DNA of 64,000 bases from Mesorhabditis belari (GCA_958450365.1 CAUEEP010000736.1:2415501-2479500), one strand, 5' to 3'. Numbered from the stretch's first letter, positions 1-14,467 are shown. A program made the numbers and translations. Notes: generated by a model from the letters alone, not told the origin.

Positions 1-57
1 TCTGGAAGGGGATTGAAAAAATAGTGGGGGACCCCACTAATAGAGTAAATACGGTAG
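1..57. repeat. Right end of a TACCGTA-type foldback element
   Basis: The window opens inside a repeat. Positions 4-57 resemble the right end of the element at 49505-49793: both have a GGGGTTGAAAAAATAGT-like stretch and end in AAATACGGTA. The left part lies outside the window. The rest of 58-453 shows no gene or clear repeat and is the presumed promoter and 5' UTR of the FBXW5-like gene. Confidence 0.55.
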
Positions 58-453
58 GTAATATTTTTAAATAAAACTTAATGTTAAACTAATTCTTTTA
101 TACGAATTTTTAGATTTTTAAGAATACTTTAACATTTGAAAAAATGGGATTCTTTAAAGGAATAGAAAACTAGGAAAACTAGAAATCTTTAACCTGAAAA
201 CTTTTCAATGTTATTATAATATTACTTTCTAAACTGCAACCACATTTTGGCTTTACTCCAAAATATAAAGCTGTTTGGAAGTGACGGTTCTCGAGAGATT
301 GTTGACTTTATCCCTTTCAAAAGATCTCTTCTCTTTCATCATTTCTTCAATTCCTAACATTTTATTCTCAAAAGAATTCCATCAATGTTTACTTATAGAA
401 ATTCACGAATAAGCTTATTCAGTAAAGTAAATGAGAAATCTTTTGCTTTAAAA

Positions 454-2285
454 ATGAATTGTCCCCAATGGGATCAATTATTGGAACATCTTTTGGAAGA
501 AATTCTCTCAAATCTTTCTGCAAAAGATTTAGCAAAAGCTGGAGGTGTGAACAGGTCAGTGTTAAATGTTGAAGAGTTTAAGTAGGAGATTCTATAGAAA
601 GATATTGAATATTGGATTGGATAGAAAGATATTGAATTTTAATGTCTTGTCTTCAATCGATCGGTTTTCGGTTTTCGAGCAATCTAACGGATTTAGCCGA
701 TTGCATTGCATATGGCTTAAAGATTTTCAAATAACAACAAAAAGCTTACCGTATTTTCCCTAATAGTAGTGCACCCTAAGCTTCGCCTAAATTGTTCGAA
801 ATCTCGAAAACCGATTATTAGAACCTATCGATGTGGGTTCGGAAAATGTAGCTGACGATGAGATCTTGAAGATAATTAGAGTGTTAAGCTTCTGTAAAAG
901 CTTTGGAAGTTGTAAATAGTGATCAACTCGGCGGGGTTCACTACTATTAGAGAAAATACGGTATTTGAGTATAGCTCTACATATGATTTGATAAAGATAA
1001 AGATAGCTTTGAGTTTTCTAGACTTTGTAGATATTGTAGAGCTTTCAATATCTGAGCGTTGCCTAAATTGTTCGAAATCTCGAGAACCGCTTATCAGAAC
1101 CTATTGATGTGGAGTTGGAAAATGTAGCTGGCGATGAGATCTAGTAGGGGATTAGAGTGTTGAGCTTCTGTGAAAACTTTGGAACCTGTAAATAGTCATC
1201 AACTCGGCGGGGTGCACTACTATTAGAGAAAATACGGTATTCTAATCATTCAATAGCCCTGAATCTCCTCTTGAAAACTAGATAAACTAAACTACCGTAT
1301 TTTCTAATAATAGTGCGCCCTAAGCGTCGTCTAAATTCCTCGAAATCTCAAGAACCGCTTATCAGAACCTATCGATGTGGGGTCGGAAAATGTAGCTGAC
1401 GATGAGATCTAGTGGGTGGTTAGAGTGTTGAGCTTCTGTGAAAGCTTTGAAATAGTAAATAGTCATCAACTCGGCGGGGTTCACTACTATTAGAGAAAAT
1501 ACGGTATTCTATTCTTTCATACAAAGATCTTTCATACACAAAAAACTTCTCAAAAAGCATAAAATCAAAACAAACTTAATCATTACTAAATTTAGACATT
1601 GGTATATTGTCTCTCGAAATGATCGTTTATGGAAAGGCGTCTTTAATGAAAAATATCCATTATGGTTAGATGAAAAAGTGAAAGTAGTTTAGAAATTTTT
1701 TAATCTTTAAAAAAAAAAATCCTTTGCAGATTACGGATTCCTTTTTTGATGAATATGTTTTTTTCAAAAATGATTTGCCAAAAACAAAAGTACAAGTAAG
1801 TTTTAAACATCTTAAAAACAACTTTCTAACGTCTTAAAACTTTCAGATTGTCGATGATTTTGAGACTGAACTTTCGGCGGTGGCTTTTTCCTTAACTGGG
1901 CGTTATTTTGGTGTTACTGGAGTAAATGGGATGTTCTGGGTAAAGCTTTTAAAGCTTTTAAATTGTTTAAAAGTCAAATCTTTAGCTTTGTCTTTCTGAT
2001 TCGATGGAGTTTTTCCACGAAAGAGATCTCAATGAATATCTAAGCTGGCGAACAGCTGATCGAATTGATTTCTCACCGGATGAGAGCCGAGTACTCGTCA
2101 ATGGCATTAGAAATGACGGAAAACGGGAATTCGCATCGTTTAGCATAAATTGTAATATTTTAAAAGGTTATTGAACATTGAACAAGTTATTGAACAAGCA
2201 ATTCAACTTTAAGCCTAAATTTCTTGGTTTCTGGCTATCGAATTTCAACATTTTATTTTAATAAAATTACAAAAACTTTTTAAAA

Positions 2286-2339
<54 letters not shown>

Positions 2340-2496
2340 AAAAAAAAAATATAAAAAAAAAAAAAAAGGGGGGGAAAAAAAACCCCCCCCCCCCCCCCCC
2401 CCCCCCCCACCAAAAAAAAACCAAAAAAAAAAAAATAATTTTTTTTTTATTTTAAAAAAAAAAAAAAAAAAAAATAAAAAAAAAAAAAAAAAAAAA

Positions 2497-2542
<46 letters not shown>

Positions 2543-2590
2543 AAAAAAAAATTAAAAAAAAAAAGGGAAAAGGGAAAAGGAGGGGGGAGG

Positions 2591-2622
<32 letters not shown>

Positions 2623-5600
2623 ACCCCAAACCCAAAACCCCCCCCAAACAACCCCCCCAACGAAAACATTCTTGATCTCATTAGATGCGCCAAATCTTTC
2701 CCTATCGATTATTATAAAAACTATTTATATTGGACAACCCAACAAGAACAAATTTGAGCTTAAAGTTGAATTGCTAATGGCAATCAGATTTTCCACAAAC
2801 TTTTAAATCTAACAGGCAAAGATCCTTGAATTTACAATTTATCCAGATTCTCTTTCTAGCTGAATCCCTTTCTGTTCACTACATTTGCCGAGTGATCTGC
2901 AGTCCAGAAGATTTCCGTGGTTGCTGGTTTGACAACCAATTCGTGATCAGTGCAGAATTCTACAAGTTCAATATCCCGTAATCTCTCTAAACTCTTCAAA
3001 TAAAGTCTTATTTCTAGTTTCAGAACCGCATTTGGCACATCAATCTCTCAGTTATGGTTGTGCAGTGTACCGAAGGATAAAAGCTCAATAGCTGATACGA
3101 TTGTTTGCCCATTTGTTAGGTTTTTGATAATATCATGATAATATTTCACAAATTATTATATTTTAGATTTTTAAATCGTACAGGCTATGTAAAACAAGTG
3201 CTTGTTGCTCAAAAAGTCTCCGCTCGTTTTCGAAGAATTTTACAGTTAGCAGAGGAAGCGAAATGGGAGGGAACGGTTAGTGAAGATCGATTTCCATTTA
3301 AATCAAATTCTCAATTCTCAAAATACTTTTTCTTAAGCCTCCTCAAATTTAGTCGTTAGCCGAGAAGCTTTTGGAGTTGAAGACAAGAGCTGAGATTGGA
3401 TGTGAAGATGGGGAAAAGGAGTTGAATGCGTTGAAGAGACTTCTCGATTTGGAGAGTGATTGCTCTTTATGCTTCTCACAACACAATCCAACTCCATCCA
3501 CGTCGAATGGGGAAATTTGGATTCAAAAAGAGATGAGTATAGGTGAGTGAGGGAAGGAGTTGGCAAGGAGAAGTAGATTTCTGGAGAGGGATTGAACCGT
3601 CGACCTTTTGCTTTGCAATTACTCTAGCCACTGAGCTATTTAGTACCTTGACTTGACAAGAGAAAGAAGGAAAGACAAAGGGTAGAGGCTTTCTGAGAGA
3701 TAACAAAATGTTTTTCTACCTTTTCTACTGTTAAATTTGAATTTCTGTCGTAAATTTTCAATGTTAATTTTCGCGCAACGTCGCATTCCAATTGACGTGG
3801 CCGTCATTTGGAGGTAGTCGATGGGAGCGCCGCGTCGTCGTTTCTTTTTCATTTTCAAATCATTTTTTCGTCAGAAATTAGTTGAAAGCATTGTTATACG
3901 TGGTAGTTTTTTTTTTTTGAAATGAGAAAATAGATTAAGTAATCTATTTCCATTTGGGAAATAGATTACTTCGCGACATTTAAGCTCAAACGGCTAAAAT
4001 AGAAGCTTAAATCCATTTCCATTTGGGAGCCGAGTGGAGAATCCGGAAATTTTCATAGCCGGACCACAATGAAGGCCAAAACAAACTGATGATTTGGGGA
4101 GTTGAATGGAAAAAAAACGAAAGCAAGACTCATCTTCTGGACCGTGACAAAACTGAGTGGGAAGAAAGAAGGAAGAAAAAAGGAAGAAAGCAAGAATAAA
4201 GAGATGGTATAGATTGTAATGTCAAGGCTAAAAGAAAATCGATTTTGACTTGTAATCTCCTAGAGGTGGGCTTGTTTTTGATAGACTTGTTAGAAGCTAA
4301 TTTTTTAAGCACTAAGTACTGGCTATAAATGCAAGAACTGTGGCATAAAAGACTTCTAACTTATTCAAATTCAGACTGCAACTGTGTATGTCATCATCCA
4401 GAAGATCGACTCCTCATTTATGTCACTGGTGGCTTGTCGGAGAGATTAAACTTCAAGATGATCACACCAGAATTCGTAAGCTTTTTTGAATTATTGATAT
4501 TTAAAACTAAAAAAATAATAAAAGAAGATAAAATTGACTTTTTGGAATAAAATGGAAATGGATTTAAGCTGCTATTTTAGCCGTTTGAGCTTAAATGTCG
4601 CGAAGTAATCTATTTCCCAAATGGAAATAGATTACTTAATAAAAATAGAAAAAAAACTATCACGTATAACAATGCTTTCAACTAATTTTTTCTATGTCTA
4701 TGTCTTCTTTTTTATTACTTTATGATTTTAGATTTGGAAAGTCTTGAACTTGAAGAGCATTGAGGTGGACGATGAAGAGGAAAATGAGTTGGGTGATTTG
4801 AATTTGAATTTCATTGTTGTTTTAGCACTGATGGAATCGATTATGTTTTGAAGCGAGTCCATCACCCGGATCACTATATCGAAATGCCGGGCACCATTCA
4901 TGACATTCAGCTATCATCAGATCAAAAGTAAGTATTATAGTTTGAATTGCTGACGCACTAGCTCCCGAAAGGCTTCGTTAACATTTTGAGCTCAAGATAC
5001 CAATTCATTCAAATGATACTTTAGAGTTCTGATGGTTGCGCTTGAGACGGTTGTTGAAGATGATCAGGGCAATGTGATTGGAACTCAAGTACGGTACACA
5101 ATTGATTTAAAACTTTGACAAACTAAAACTTGGCTTTTAAGAATAAATCAAATTCAGCTTGAACACCGACAAGTCGATCTCGGGAAGATGATCTTTGAGC
5201 CGAAGCACACCTATGGAAAAACGGGAACACTGGCCGCGTGCACGAGTGAGAATTTGATTGTCAGGTGAGTATTTAAACATTGTTTTTATTGACATTTTAA
5301 CATTTTAAAACATTTAAACCTTAATTGAACTGCTAAATACAAAAAATTAAACTTCCGATCAACTTTTGTAATGCAAACTTGACTAAAATTCCCTTGAATC
5401 AACTATTTCTGCTTGATTTGTTGCGCCATTTATTAAATTTTCCGCTTTCTTGGCATAATTTAGATTCATGATTACAGAAAATTTTCAATAATTGTGAGTT
5501 AAGAAAAAGTTTTGGAGGGAATAGCTCAAATGTGACATCAAAAGAGAGAATTTTGAAGAATTAAGGTCAATGCAAAGACAAAGATTTTAAGATTTCAAGT

Positions 5601-8121
5601 ATTTTACTTGAAACCTAGTGAAATTTGCATATAAGCTTCAGATTTAAAAGCTATAAGCCACTTGATAGCTGATTAGTTTGCAATTTTTTTTCAGTTCCTG
5701 TTACAATTTTGTTAAGTAATGTTTGTTTCTACTCATCACTGAACATTCAAAAGCCTTAAAACACAATCGATCACCTTTTTGGTTAGATTTTTTGATGTTA
5801 TTTCGTTTGAATCAGGACGTTTAATCATCATTGAGAGAAGGGGGATGGATGACTCAGCAATGAAACCCTTTCACTCCCTCAGTTCTCCATTCCCTTCACC
5901 GGAATGCTGACTGAAACATCCAAGTCATCATTTCGTAACTCTTTGTCTCTTTTCGCCGAAATTTCAATCTCTTTCCTTCTTTCCTTCTATAGTCTTTTCC
6001 TTCCTTTCCACCCAAAAAAAGGAACAGCTATGTTTGTCTTTTTAAAGAAAGGAACACGAAATCTTTTCCCTACCCACTCACTCCCAAAAAAAACTTAGCG
6101 TGTAGCAAAAATTTCAAATGCAGACCGGGGGTGAGTTTGGCGCGAAAAGAATAGAGTGAATGGTCCACCTGTGAAATGCCCTTGTAAGAAAGGAAAAGAC
6201 ATGGAAAGACAAGTTTTTGAAAAGAAGAGTTGCCGGGGTGACACAAAGGAAAAGGAAATCTTTGTAGGAATTGATGAATGATTGCTGATGAATTGAGGAA
6301 AAATAGGATTTGACGGTTTTATACTCGGATTTTAGTAGTTAGCAAAGTTACAAGTTACTGAAAAAAAGCTACTAGCAGACAAAGTAATCTTTGAAGAACT
6401 TCAATTTCTTGAGTTTTTGATCTATTGCTTTTTAAACCGAATTTTCTTACTGTAAGTGCAGTAACCTGCTACCTACCGTAATCCGGAAATACTTAGGCTT
6501 TTAGTACTTAGGTTTTAATAAATTATTGTAACTTACAGTAACTTTGAACAAAAATCTCAATCTCAAATCAAAATTCATTTACCCTAAATCTTTTCCATTC
6601 CAATTAGCTAGGAAGATCTTTTATTAAATAAAGCTTAACACTCTCTTCACTAGCCCAATTCAGAGTTACCATGGGTGACGAAAGCAAATCCCTTTCAGCA
6701 AAGAATTATTGCGGGCATGAGTGGACTTGATAAGAAAAAAAAAAGAAAGAAAGAAAGAGCAAAAGAAAAGGATTTCATTTAGTTCTCACGAGACAGAGGT
6801 GACGATTTGGTCGAGAGATTATGGAGGAGAACCATTGATACATCTGCAACATGATGAGAAGTAAGTTGTAAAGGAAATTGAAAAGGAATTGAGAATCAGA
6901 GAACGGATTGGATTGGGTGTGGCCTTTGAGCAAGTTTTGTCTTATCAGATAAGTGAAAAGGGATCTTTCAAGTTAGTGAATGATCTGTTGGCTTGAGTTT
7001 GTTGATTGGCTTCATTTAAAGCTTTGAAATTGTTCAATAAACTAAATCTAAACACAAATTGAGACAAAACTACGGTAGAAACTATTCAGAAGGACTTTAG
7101 GAATTGAGGCATTAGGCTTTGTACAGAAAGCTTTTGGTACTGTAGATACTTTGGATACTGTGGATTTTACTATACTTTTAGTACTGTAGACCTTATTGAT
7201 CTCATACTTTGAGTACTGTAGTAGTACTGTAGAGTACTGTAGCTCTTACTATAGCTCTTACTATAGCTCTTACTATAGCTTTTACTATAGCTCTTACTGT
7301 AGCTCTTACTATAGCTCTTTTGTAGCTCTTCTATAGCTCTTACTGTAGCTCTTACTATAGCTCTTACTATAGCTCTTACTATAGCTCTTACTATAGCTCT
7401 TACTATAGCTCTATTATAAGCACAACTTTTCTTTTTGTTTTCAATTTAATCGTTGAACTTTTACTTCAACTTAAGCACTTAGACTGAAAAAATCACTTGT
7501 TTAAACTGACTTTTATGCAAATTTTAACCAAAATCGATGATCTATCAAGCTACAAACTATAAGAACACTTGACTATTTTTATGAGTTTTTTTTCCAGAGC
7601 TCTGAGAACACTTAAACAACTTTTCCGTTAGAATAAAACAGCTTAACTAAAAGTTTTCCGAGTTTCACTTACATTGAATACTTTAATAAGTAAATGATAA
7701 TTTCTTGAAGTTTAAGAAGTTTACGGGAAATTACAGTAATTGCTATATTTATATAGCAATTGTTATGCTATACGTTGTCTGGATTAACTAAAATTATTAG
7801 CTATACGTTGTCATTTCTCATTTGTATTGTTATTTCGATTGTTCAAATGGGAATAGATAGGAAATGGCATCTCCCCTCCTGAATTTCGCATTCGGCTGTT
7901 TGATAAAAACACAAAAATGTCGCGTGACCTGGCAGGGGTTTCTATTTCCGATTGCCAAAAGAGGAGAATCAAAATTGAGAAAAACATATGCCCAATATTT
8001 TCAGGGTTGAGAAAAGAGAGCCTAAAATCCAATTTGCAGAGTGAGTCGCATCGCTGTGCATCCTCGAAACTCGATGATTTTGGCTTGTGTACGCAAAGAT
8101 TTGCATGTCTGGACAATTTGA
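454..8121 (+). CDS. F-box/WD40 protein, FBXW5-like
   Basis: FBXW5 proteins are substrate receptors of SCF/CRL4 ubiquitin ligases, with an N-terminal F-box and a WD40 propeller. Exons read by eye: 454-554, 1596-1683, 1730-1795, 1847-1939, 1986-2166, 2860-2977, 3024-3119, 3167-3275, 3353-3542, 4375-4475, 4732-4792, 4826-4927, 5025-5088, 5158-5264, 6783-6860, 8040-8121 (TGA). The F-box is in exons 1-2 (LLEEILSNLSAKDLAKAG, then RHWYIVSRNDRLWKGVF). Later exons follow human FBXW5 order: FSLTGRYFG, RGCWFDNQFVISAEFYKF, LIYVTGGLSERL and a last blade ending RKDLHVWTI. Frames join at every junction except 4792/4826, where one base is missing or extra; the 33-nt intron there is also very short. An upstream in-frame ATG at 385 would add 23 residues; 454 was chosen because it sits closer to the F-box, as in the family. 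Introns are full of repeats. The family call is firm, one-to-one orthology is inferred. Confidence 0.8.
747..963. repeat. Foldback/MITE, TACCGTATTTT family, copy 1
   Basis: Begins TACCGTATTTTCCCTAATAG and ends with the inverted form CTATTAGAGAAAATACGGTA. The inside carries a CTAAATTGTTCGAAATCTCG stretch shared with copies at 1053, 1292, 32985 and 33275. It lies in intron 1 of the FBXW5-like gene. A DNA-transposon-derived MITE is the most likely nature. Confidence 0.75.
1053..1239. repeat. Same MITE family, copy 2, left end missing
   Basis: Matches the right-hand part of copy 1, from GCGTTGCCTAAATTG through the terminal AGAGAAAATACGGTA. The left TIR is absent. It lies in intron 1 of the FBXW5-like gene. 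Confidence 0.65.
1292..1505. repeat. Same MITE family, copy 3, both ends
   Basis: Starts TACCGTATTTTCTAATAATA and ends AGAGAAAATACGGTA. Three copies in a row make up most of intron 1 (555-1595) of the FBXW5-like gene. Confidence 0.75.
2287..2660. repeat. Homopolymer A / C / G tract, possible assembly artefact
   Basis: About 370 bases made almost only of runs of A, then C, then A, then G and C. It lies within intron 5 (2167-2859) of the FBXW5-like gene. The open frame across it on the minus strand is a product of low complexity, not a gene. The runs look like low-quality consensus or a collapsed simple repeat. Confidence 0.8.
3580..3655 (-). pseudogene. tRNA-like sequence, degenerate
   Basis: On the minus strand there is a D-arm-like TAGCTCAGTGGCTAGAGTA and a B-box-like GGTTCAATCCC at the expected distance. 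The acceptor and anticodon stems do not pair convincingly. Probably a decayed tRNA or tRNA-derived element in an intron of the FBXW5-like gene. Confidence 0.5.
3883..4026. repeat. Left arm of an inverted repeat flanking an exon
   Basis: This ~145-bp arm recurs inverted at 4549-4687. Shared landmarks are GTTGAAAGCATTGTTATACG and TTCGCGACATTTAAGCTC, with a small inner palindrome around CCATTTGGGAAATAG. Exon 4375-4475 of the FBXW5-like gene lies between the arms. Confidence 0.8.
4549..4687. repeat. Right arm of the inverted repeat flanking an exon
   Basis: Inverted copy of 3883-4026, with few differences. The two arms are separated by about 520 bp that include one WD40 exon and its splice sites. 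Two independent solo insertions in opposite orientation, or one foldback element enclosing the exon, would both fit. Confidence 0.8.
7240..7416. repeat. 12-bp minisatellite in intron
   Basis: Tandem copies of TAGCTCTTACTA with a few substitutions (TACTG, TTTACTA). Lies in the last intron (6861-8039) of the FBXW5-like gene. Confidence 0.9.
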
Positions 8122-8329
8122 GTTGGGTACTGTATAAAATTGTCTTTTAGGGATATGAAAGTTTAGTATGACAATTTGCTTTTTAGATTGCTTTGTAAGG
8201 TTACGGTATCATTGCTATAGAATTCAATGTTAAACTTGTTGTAACATTATTTTTAGAATATAATGCTACAGTCGAATTACGGTAATTGTATAAAAAAATG
8301 CTTTTTAGAAGATGCTAATTGTAAAGTAA

Positions 8330-8480
8330 TGTTTTGATTTTCTTGCTGCTTGATTTTCTTGTTGCTTGATTTTCTTGCTGCTTGATTTTCTTGTTGCTTG
8401 ATTTTCTTGCTACTTGATTTTCTTGCTGCTTGATTTTCTTGCTACTTGATTTTCTTGCTGCTTGATTTTCTTGCTGCTGC
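8330..8480. repeat. 16-bp minisatellite
   Basis: Tandem TTGATTTTCTTGCTGC with T/C and T/A variants. About 0.2 kb downstream of the FBXW5-like stop codon. Confidence 0.9.
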
Positions 8481-8484
8481 AATC

Positions 8485-9800
8485 TCTCCTTTTCTTCAAT
8501 TTCTCTTTAAATTTCCTTTTTTTAATTTATTTTTTATTGTACAATTCACAGAATTTCATTTATTTCTTTTTTTTTCTGAATTGATTGATAGAGGAATTGC
8601 ATAGAGGTTAGTCATATCAAACTGGTGCTTTTTTTTGAATATTTAGTTGAATATAAAGTTATTTATATAAAGATTACAAAGAATACTTGAAAATATTTAA
8701 ACAAAAATCCAAATGCTTTTACAGAGTGTGTTTATTTTTAGGATTTCGCTCTTTCCAATTGCAAAGGGAAGGCGTGAAGAAATTTGAGAAAAACAGTCAT
8801 GTTTTTGAAATGACAGAAAACTCGGCATAGGGATTGTTTTCGATTTGAAATGGGAGATGTGATGAAAAGGGAAAGAGTCAACTGGGATCCATGATGTTTA
8901 CAATCAAAACTTGTGTACATCGATTGAGATTTTGAACGGACAAACTCCCCTAGAATTGCCGAGATTCTATTGGTGCTCGGAGTCTGGTTTTAAAATCAAC
9001 TACATCAACAAGTACTGAAAGTTCTTCAATAAATTAAGCAAGTAATTTATCAAGAATATTGAGAATGAGAATAAAAATGGGGAAAAGAATGAAATGAGTG
9101 AGTAAGAAGTGACAAAAAACGCCTACGATTTCATTAAAATAGCTGAAACTAGAGCACATGACTCACCATGACTTTAAACTTCTTCAAATTTCTTCTTTAA
9201 ACAATAAAATTTAAAATTAAACCGAAAAATAAACCCTAAAGTGATTATTGATTGTTTAAAATTGAAGTTAACGGTAAGTAATCAGCAATTTGTCAGCAGT
9301 AATCAGTAATCAGCAGAGTCAGTAATTTGAAGTTAACAGTCAGTAATGTGGGAAAATGTGTTCAATCAATTTTCTCTATCCCAAAATTACCACTTGTTAA
9401 CCGCTTTCGATATTGAAATCTATTCTTTTCCTTTTCCAAATCCCTTTTGTTATGGTGGGGATAAAGAGAAAAATGAATTGGTGGGAATGAATGAGAGAAA
9501 AGAGGAAAGGACAAATATGCAGCTATCTCCGGCCTTGTCCTTTGATAGTCAGCCCTTTTCCCCATGAACAAAACACACACCTTTTGAGATGACTGGATTT
9601 TTTCGTCAAACTATAGATCATAATGTGCTAAAGATGTGGGATTTTGAACTAGAATTGAACTAAAATCGTTCTAAAGCCAGCACTATATATAAAACTGATC
9701 AAGTCGATCAATTGATTAAAAAACTGATCAATTTTGGTTCTTGATTTGATTCTAAACTTTACAAGTTTATAGAATTTGTTTGCAGTTTATTAGAAGATTG
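8485..9800. other. Intergenic stretch, nothing recognised
   Basis: Between the FBXW5-like gene and the 14-3-3 gene. Open frames of 60-73 codons occur on both strands, but none has a recognisable motif or splice context. The only pattern is a short CAGTAATCAG-type repetition near 9280-9350. Confidence 0.5.
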
Positions 9801-9811
9801 ATTTAAGTGAT

Positions 9812-9994
9812 GTAGAAGGAAGGAAGAAAGGAAGGAAGGAAGGAAGGAAGGAGGGAAGGAAGGAGGGAAGGAAGGAAGGAAGGAGGGAAGGAAGGAAGGA
9901 AGGAGGGAGGGGAAGGAGGAAGGAAAGAAGGAAGGAGGGAGGGAAGGAAGGAAGGAGGGAGGGAAGGATGGAAGGAAGGAAGGAAGGAAGTAAT

Positions 9995-10025
<31 letters not shown>

Positions 10026-10026
10026 T
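9812..10026. repeat. Polypurine GGAA minisatellite followed by (AAGT)n
   Basis: About 180 bases of GGAAGGAAGGAGG-type repeats pass into tandem AAGTAAGT at about 9988-10025. All purines are on the + strand. The Leu/Pro/Ser-rich minus-strand open frame here is an artefact of the repeat. Confidence 0.95.
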
Positions 10027-10527
10027 GTAGTTTTAATGTACTCATCACTTTGATAAGTCCCTTGTTTTAAAATCCACGTAAGGAAAGAATTTGTTTACCA
10101 TTTGGTAGTGATGAAATTTCTTTTTCGTTTAAGAGGCTAGTTTTTATGTCAATCACTGATCGCTCGTCGGTGAATCGTTTTTGAGAAGTGTAGAGGTTAT
10201 TCATTACACTCAATGGAAAAGAGGAGGGATTGGCGAGTGAAAAGATCCCTCCACACAGCAATCTTTCCTCGGACAGCTGTTCTAAACTTTAATAAAAATG
10301 ACCAAGCTGGAATTTCTGTTTATTTAAGTGATAAATTGAAAGAATTACTTAAAAATAGCACAAAAATCTATCTATTTTAACTCTAGATAAATAAAAAAAG
10401 AAAAAAAAGCTTTATTTTTATGCTCTAAACGATAAGATTATCTAATATTATGAACTTTAAAATTCTAGATTTCTAAATGTACAATGTAAAGGCTTCGATT
10501 TGATACTCTTTTCAAACTTCTAGGCCT

Positions 10528-10660
10528 CTAGGGGAGAGTTGGGGCCCGAAGAGGGCCCGCAGCGGCTCTTAATTAGGGGTTGTTTACTGGAGGCATGGTC
10601 AGCCCGCCGGCACACATCGATCTTCTCTCCGCCCCCTTTGCTCGTCCCTGTTATTCAGCC
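10528..10660 (+). promoter_or_regulatory. GC-rich block upstream of the 14-3-3 gene (1 of 3)
   Basis: An island of GC-rich sequence (for example GGGGCCCGAAGAGGGCCCGC) in AT-rich surroundings, about 0.7 kb upstream of the 14-3-3 ATG. It could be a promoter element or a non-coding 5' exon. No open frame in it is convincing. Confidence 0.35.
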
Positions 10661-10810
10661 GTGTGCACATCTTTTAGATTCCAAGAAAGAAAATCTAAAA
10701 TCTATTATAATCTATTATAATTACCATTAATCGATAGAGAATCTTTTGAAGAAGAACTTTTATTTAAGAAGTTTATGTCAATGTTTAGCTTTTTGTCATG
10801 TAAAATCGTG

Positions 10811-10905
10811 GAGAAGCGTGTGCGCTAGGAGGGTCGGCTTTGAGAGAAACGACCCCTCGTTGTAGCCCAGAAAAAGGTGCTCCCGCCCCGCCGATCCCCG
10901 CTATT
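10811..10905 (+). promoter_or_regulatory. GC-rich block upstream of the 14-3-3 gene (2 of 3)
   Basis: Contains GTGTGCGCTAGGAG at 10818-10831, followed by GAGAGAAAC and GC-rich sequence. The same motif order recurs in the next block at 11076, so the two blocks may be duplicated regulatory elements or alternative non-coding first exons. Confidence 0.4.
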
Positions 10906-11069
10906 CAGTCACAATGATTTCACTAAAAACCCAATAAATCAGACTTCTATAGGAAATTTTCATTTAAACAAATGATTCTTTATATAATTATGTTGAGAAT
11001 TTAATGAAATTTTCATTTTTTTTCTTATTTTTTGCAAAATCTTTTTTATTTTAAGGAATAAGATGAAGA

Positions 11070-11195
11070 AAATGTGTGTGCGCTAGGAGAGCACACGGAT
11101 GAGAGAAACCCCTGTGCTCGCGCGAAATTGGCCCGCAAGAGGGGGGCAGAGCGAGGGGAATGGGGGCTCGTGTCATTGTCGGCGCTATGTCCACC
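11070..11195 (+). promoter_or_regulatory. GC-rich block upstream of the 14-3-3 gene (3 of 3)
   Basis: Second copy of GTGTGCGCTAGGAG (11076-11089), again followed by GAGAGAAAC and a GC-rich stretch. It ends about 115 bases before the start codon. Overlapping open frames here have no family similarity that I recognise. Confidence 0.4.
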
Positions 11196-11310
11196 ACTTT
11201 TCCTTTTCCTTTTCCTTTACCGAACTTTTAATTTATTTGTGTTTGATTGTTTCAGAAATTTTCAGTAACAGACCTACACCAATCCTACCCTTCATAAAGC
11301 TCTTTAAAAG

Positions 11311-13790
<2,480 letters not shown>

Positions 13791-14467
13791 AGCTTCGACC
13801 GGGTACCACCAATCACCCCATCACTCCCTTCTCTCCCCCACAACCTACGCTTAAATGATCTGATAAATTTCTCTCTTTCTCTCTTTCAATCTCCCCGTGA
13901 ATTTCTCGAAAAACTTTCTCATTTATTTTTCTAAAATAATCCAAACCCATATATCTGCTCCTAAGGTCGTTTTTTTTTTCATTTTTTTCTCCTCGATCTC
14001 TTTTGGCGGATTTCTGGAGCAACTCCCATGAAATTCTAGCCCGTTTACCCCTCTTGCAAAGTTAATTTAATATTCGAAAAAAAAAAGTTTATCTAGTAGT
14101 TTTTCTTTCACTGAATTTCTTTAGAAAAGAGTTTAAAGGTGTAAAATTTTTGTGAAGTTTTTATTTGGCAAATTGGATACACACAATTTTGTTATGATAA
14201 AGGTGTTTAACGATTTGGGAAATGAGAAAATGCAAAAACAATATTGAACAAAGAATTTAGCCTATCTGAATCTGAAAATTTCATTTGAACAGCTGATTGA
14301 ACAGCTGAAATTGATTCGAGTAGATCCGAAAAGTAAATCAAAACATCCACTGCAGCACTTTACTTTTAAAACTCTACAATAGTTGTTTCAATTAGTAAAA
14401 CATGACTAGAATCTAGCCTTTCTTTATAAATGCATCAAGAAAACGAGTCCAACTATCATTTTACTAT

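Noticed and set aside
2280..2693. 137-codon open frame on the minus strand, Phe/Gly/Lys-rich
   Set aside because: It is a translation of homopolymer runs inside an intron of the FBXW5-like gene.
7240..8480. Possible CRISPR-like arrays (short regular repeats)
   Set aside because: Units are contiguous without unique spacers and the DNA is clearly eukaryotic; these are minisatellites.
8738..8920. Extra 3' exon of the FBXW5-like gene
   Set aside because: The last WD40 blade ends with a stop codon at 8121 in frame, and sequence beyond has no WD40 pattern.
9803..10048. 81-codon minus-strand frame with repeated PSFL residues
   Set aside because: Product of the GGAA polypurine repeat; no other coding evidence.
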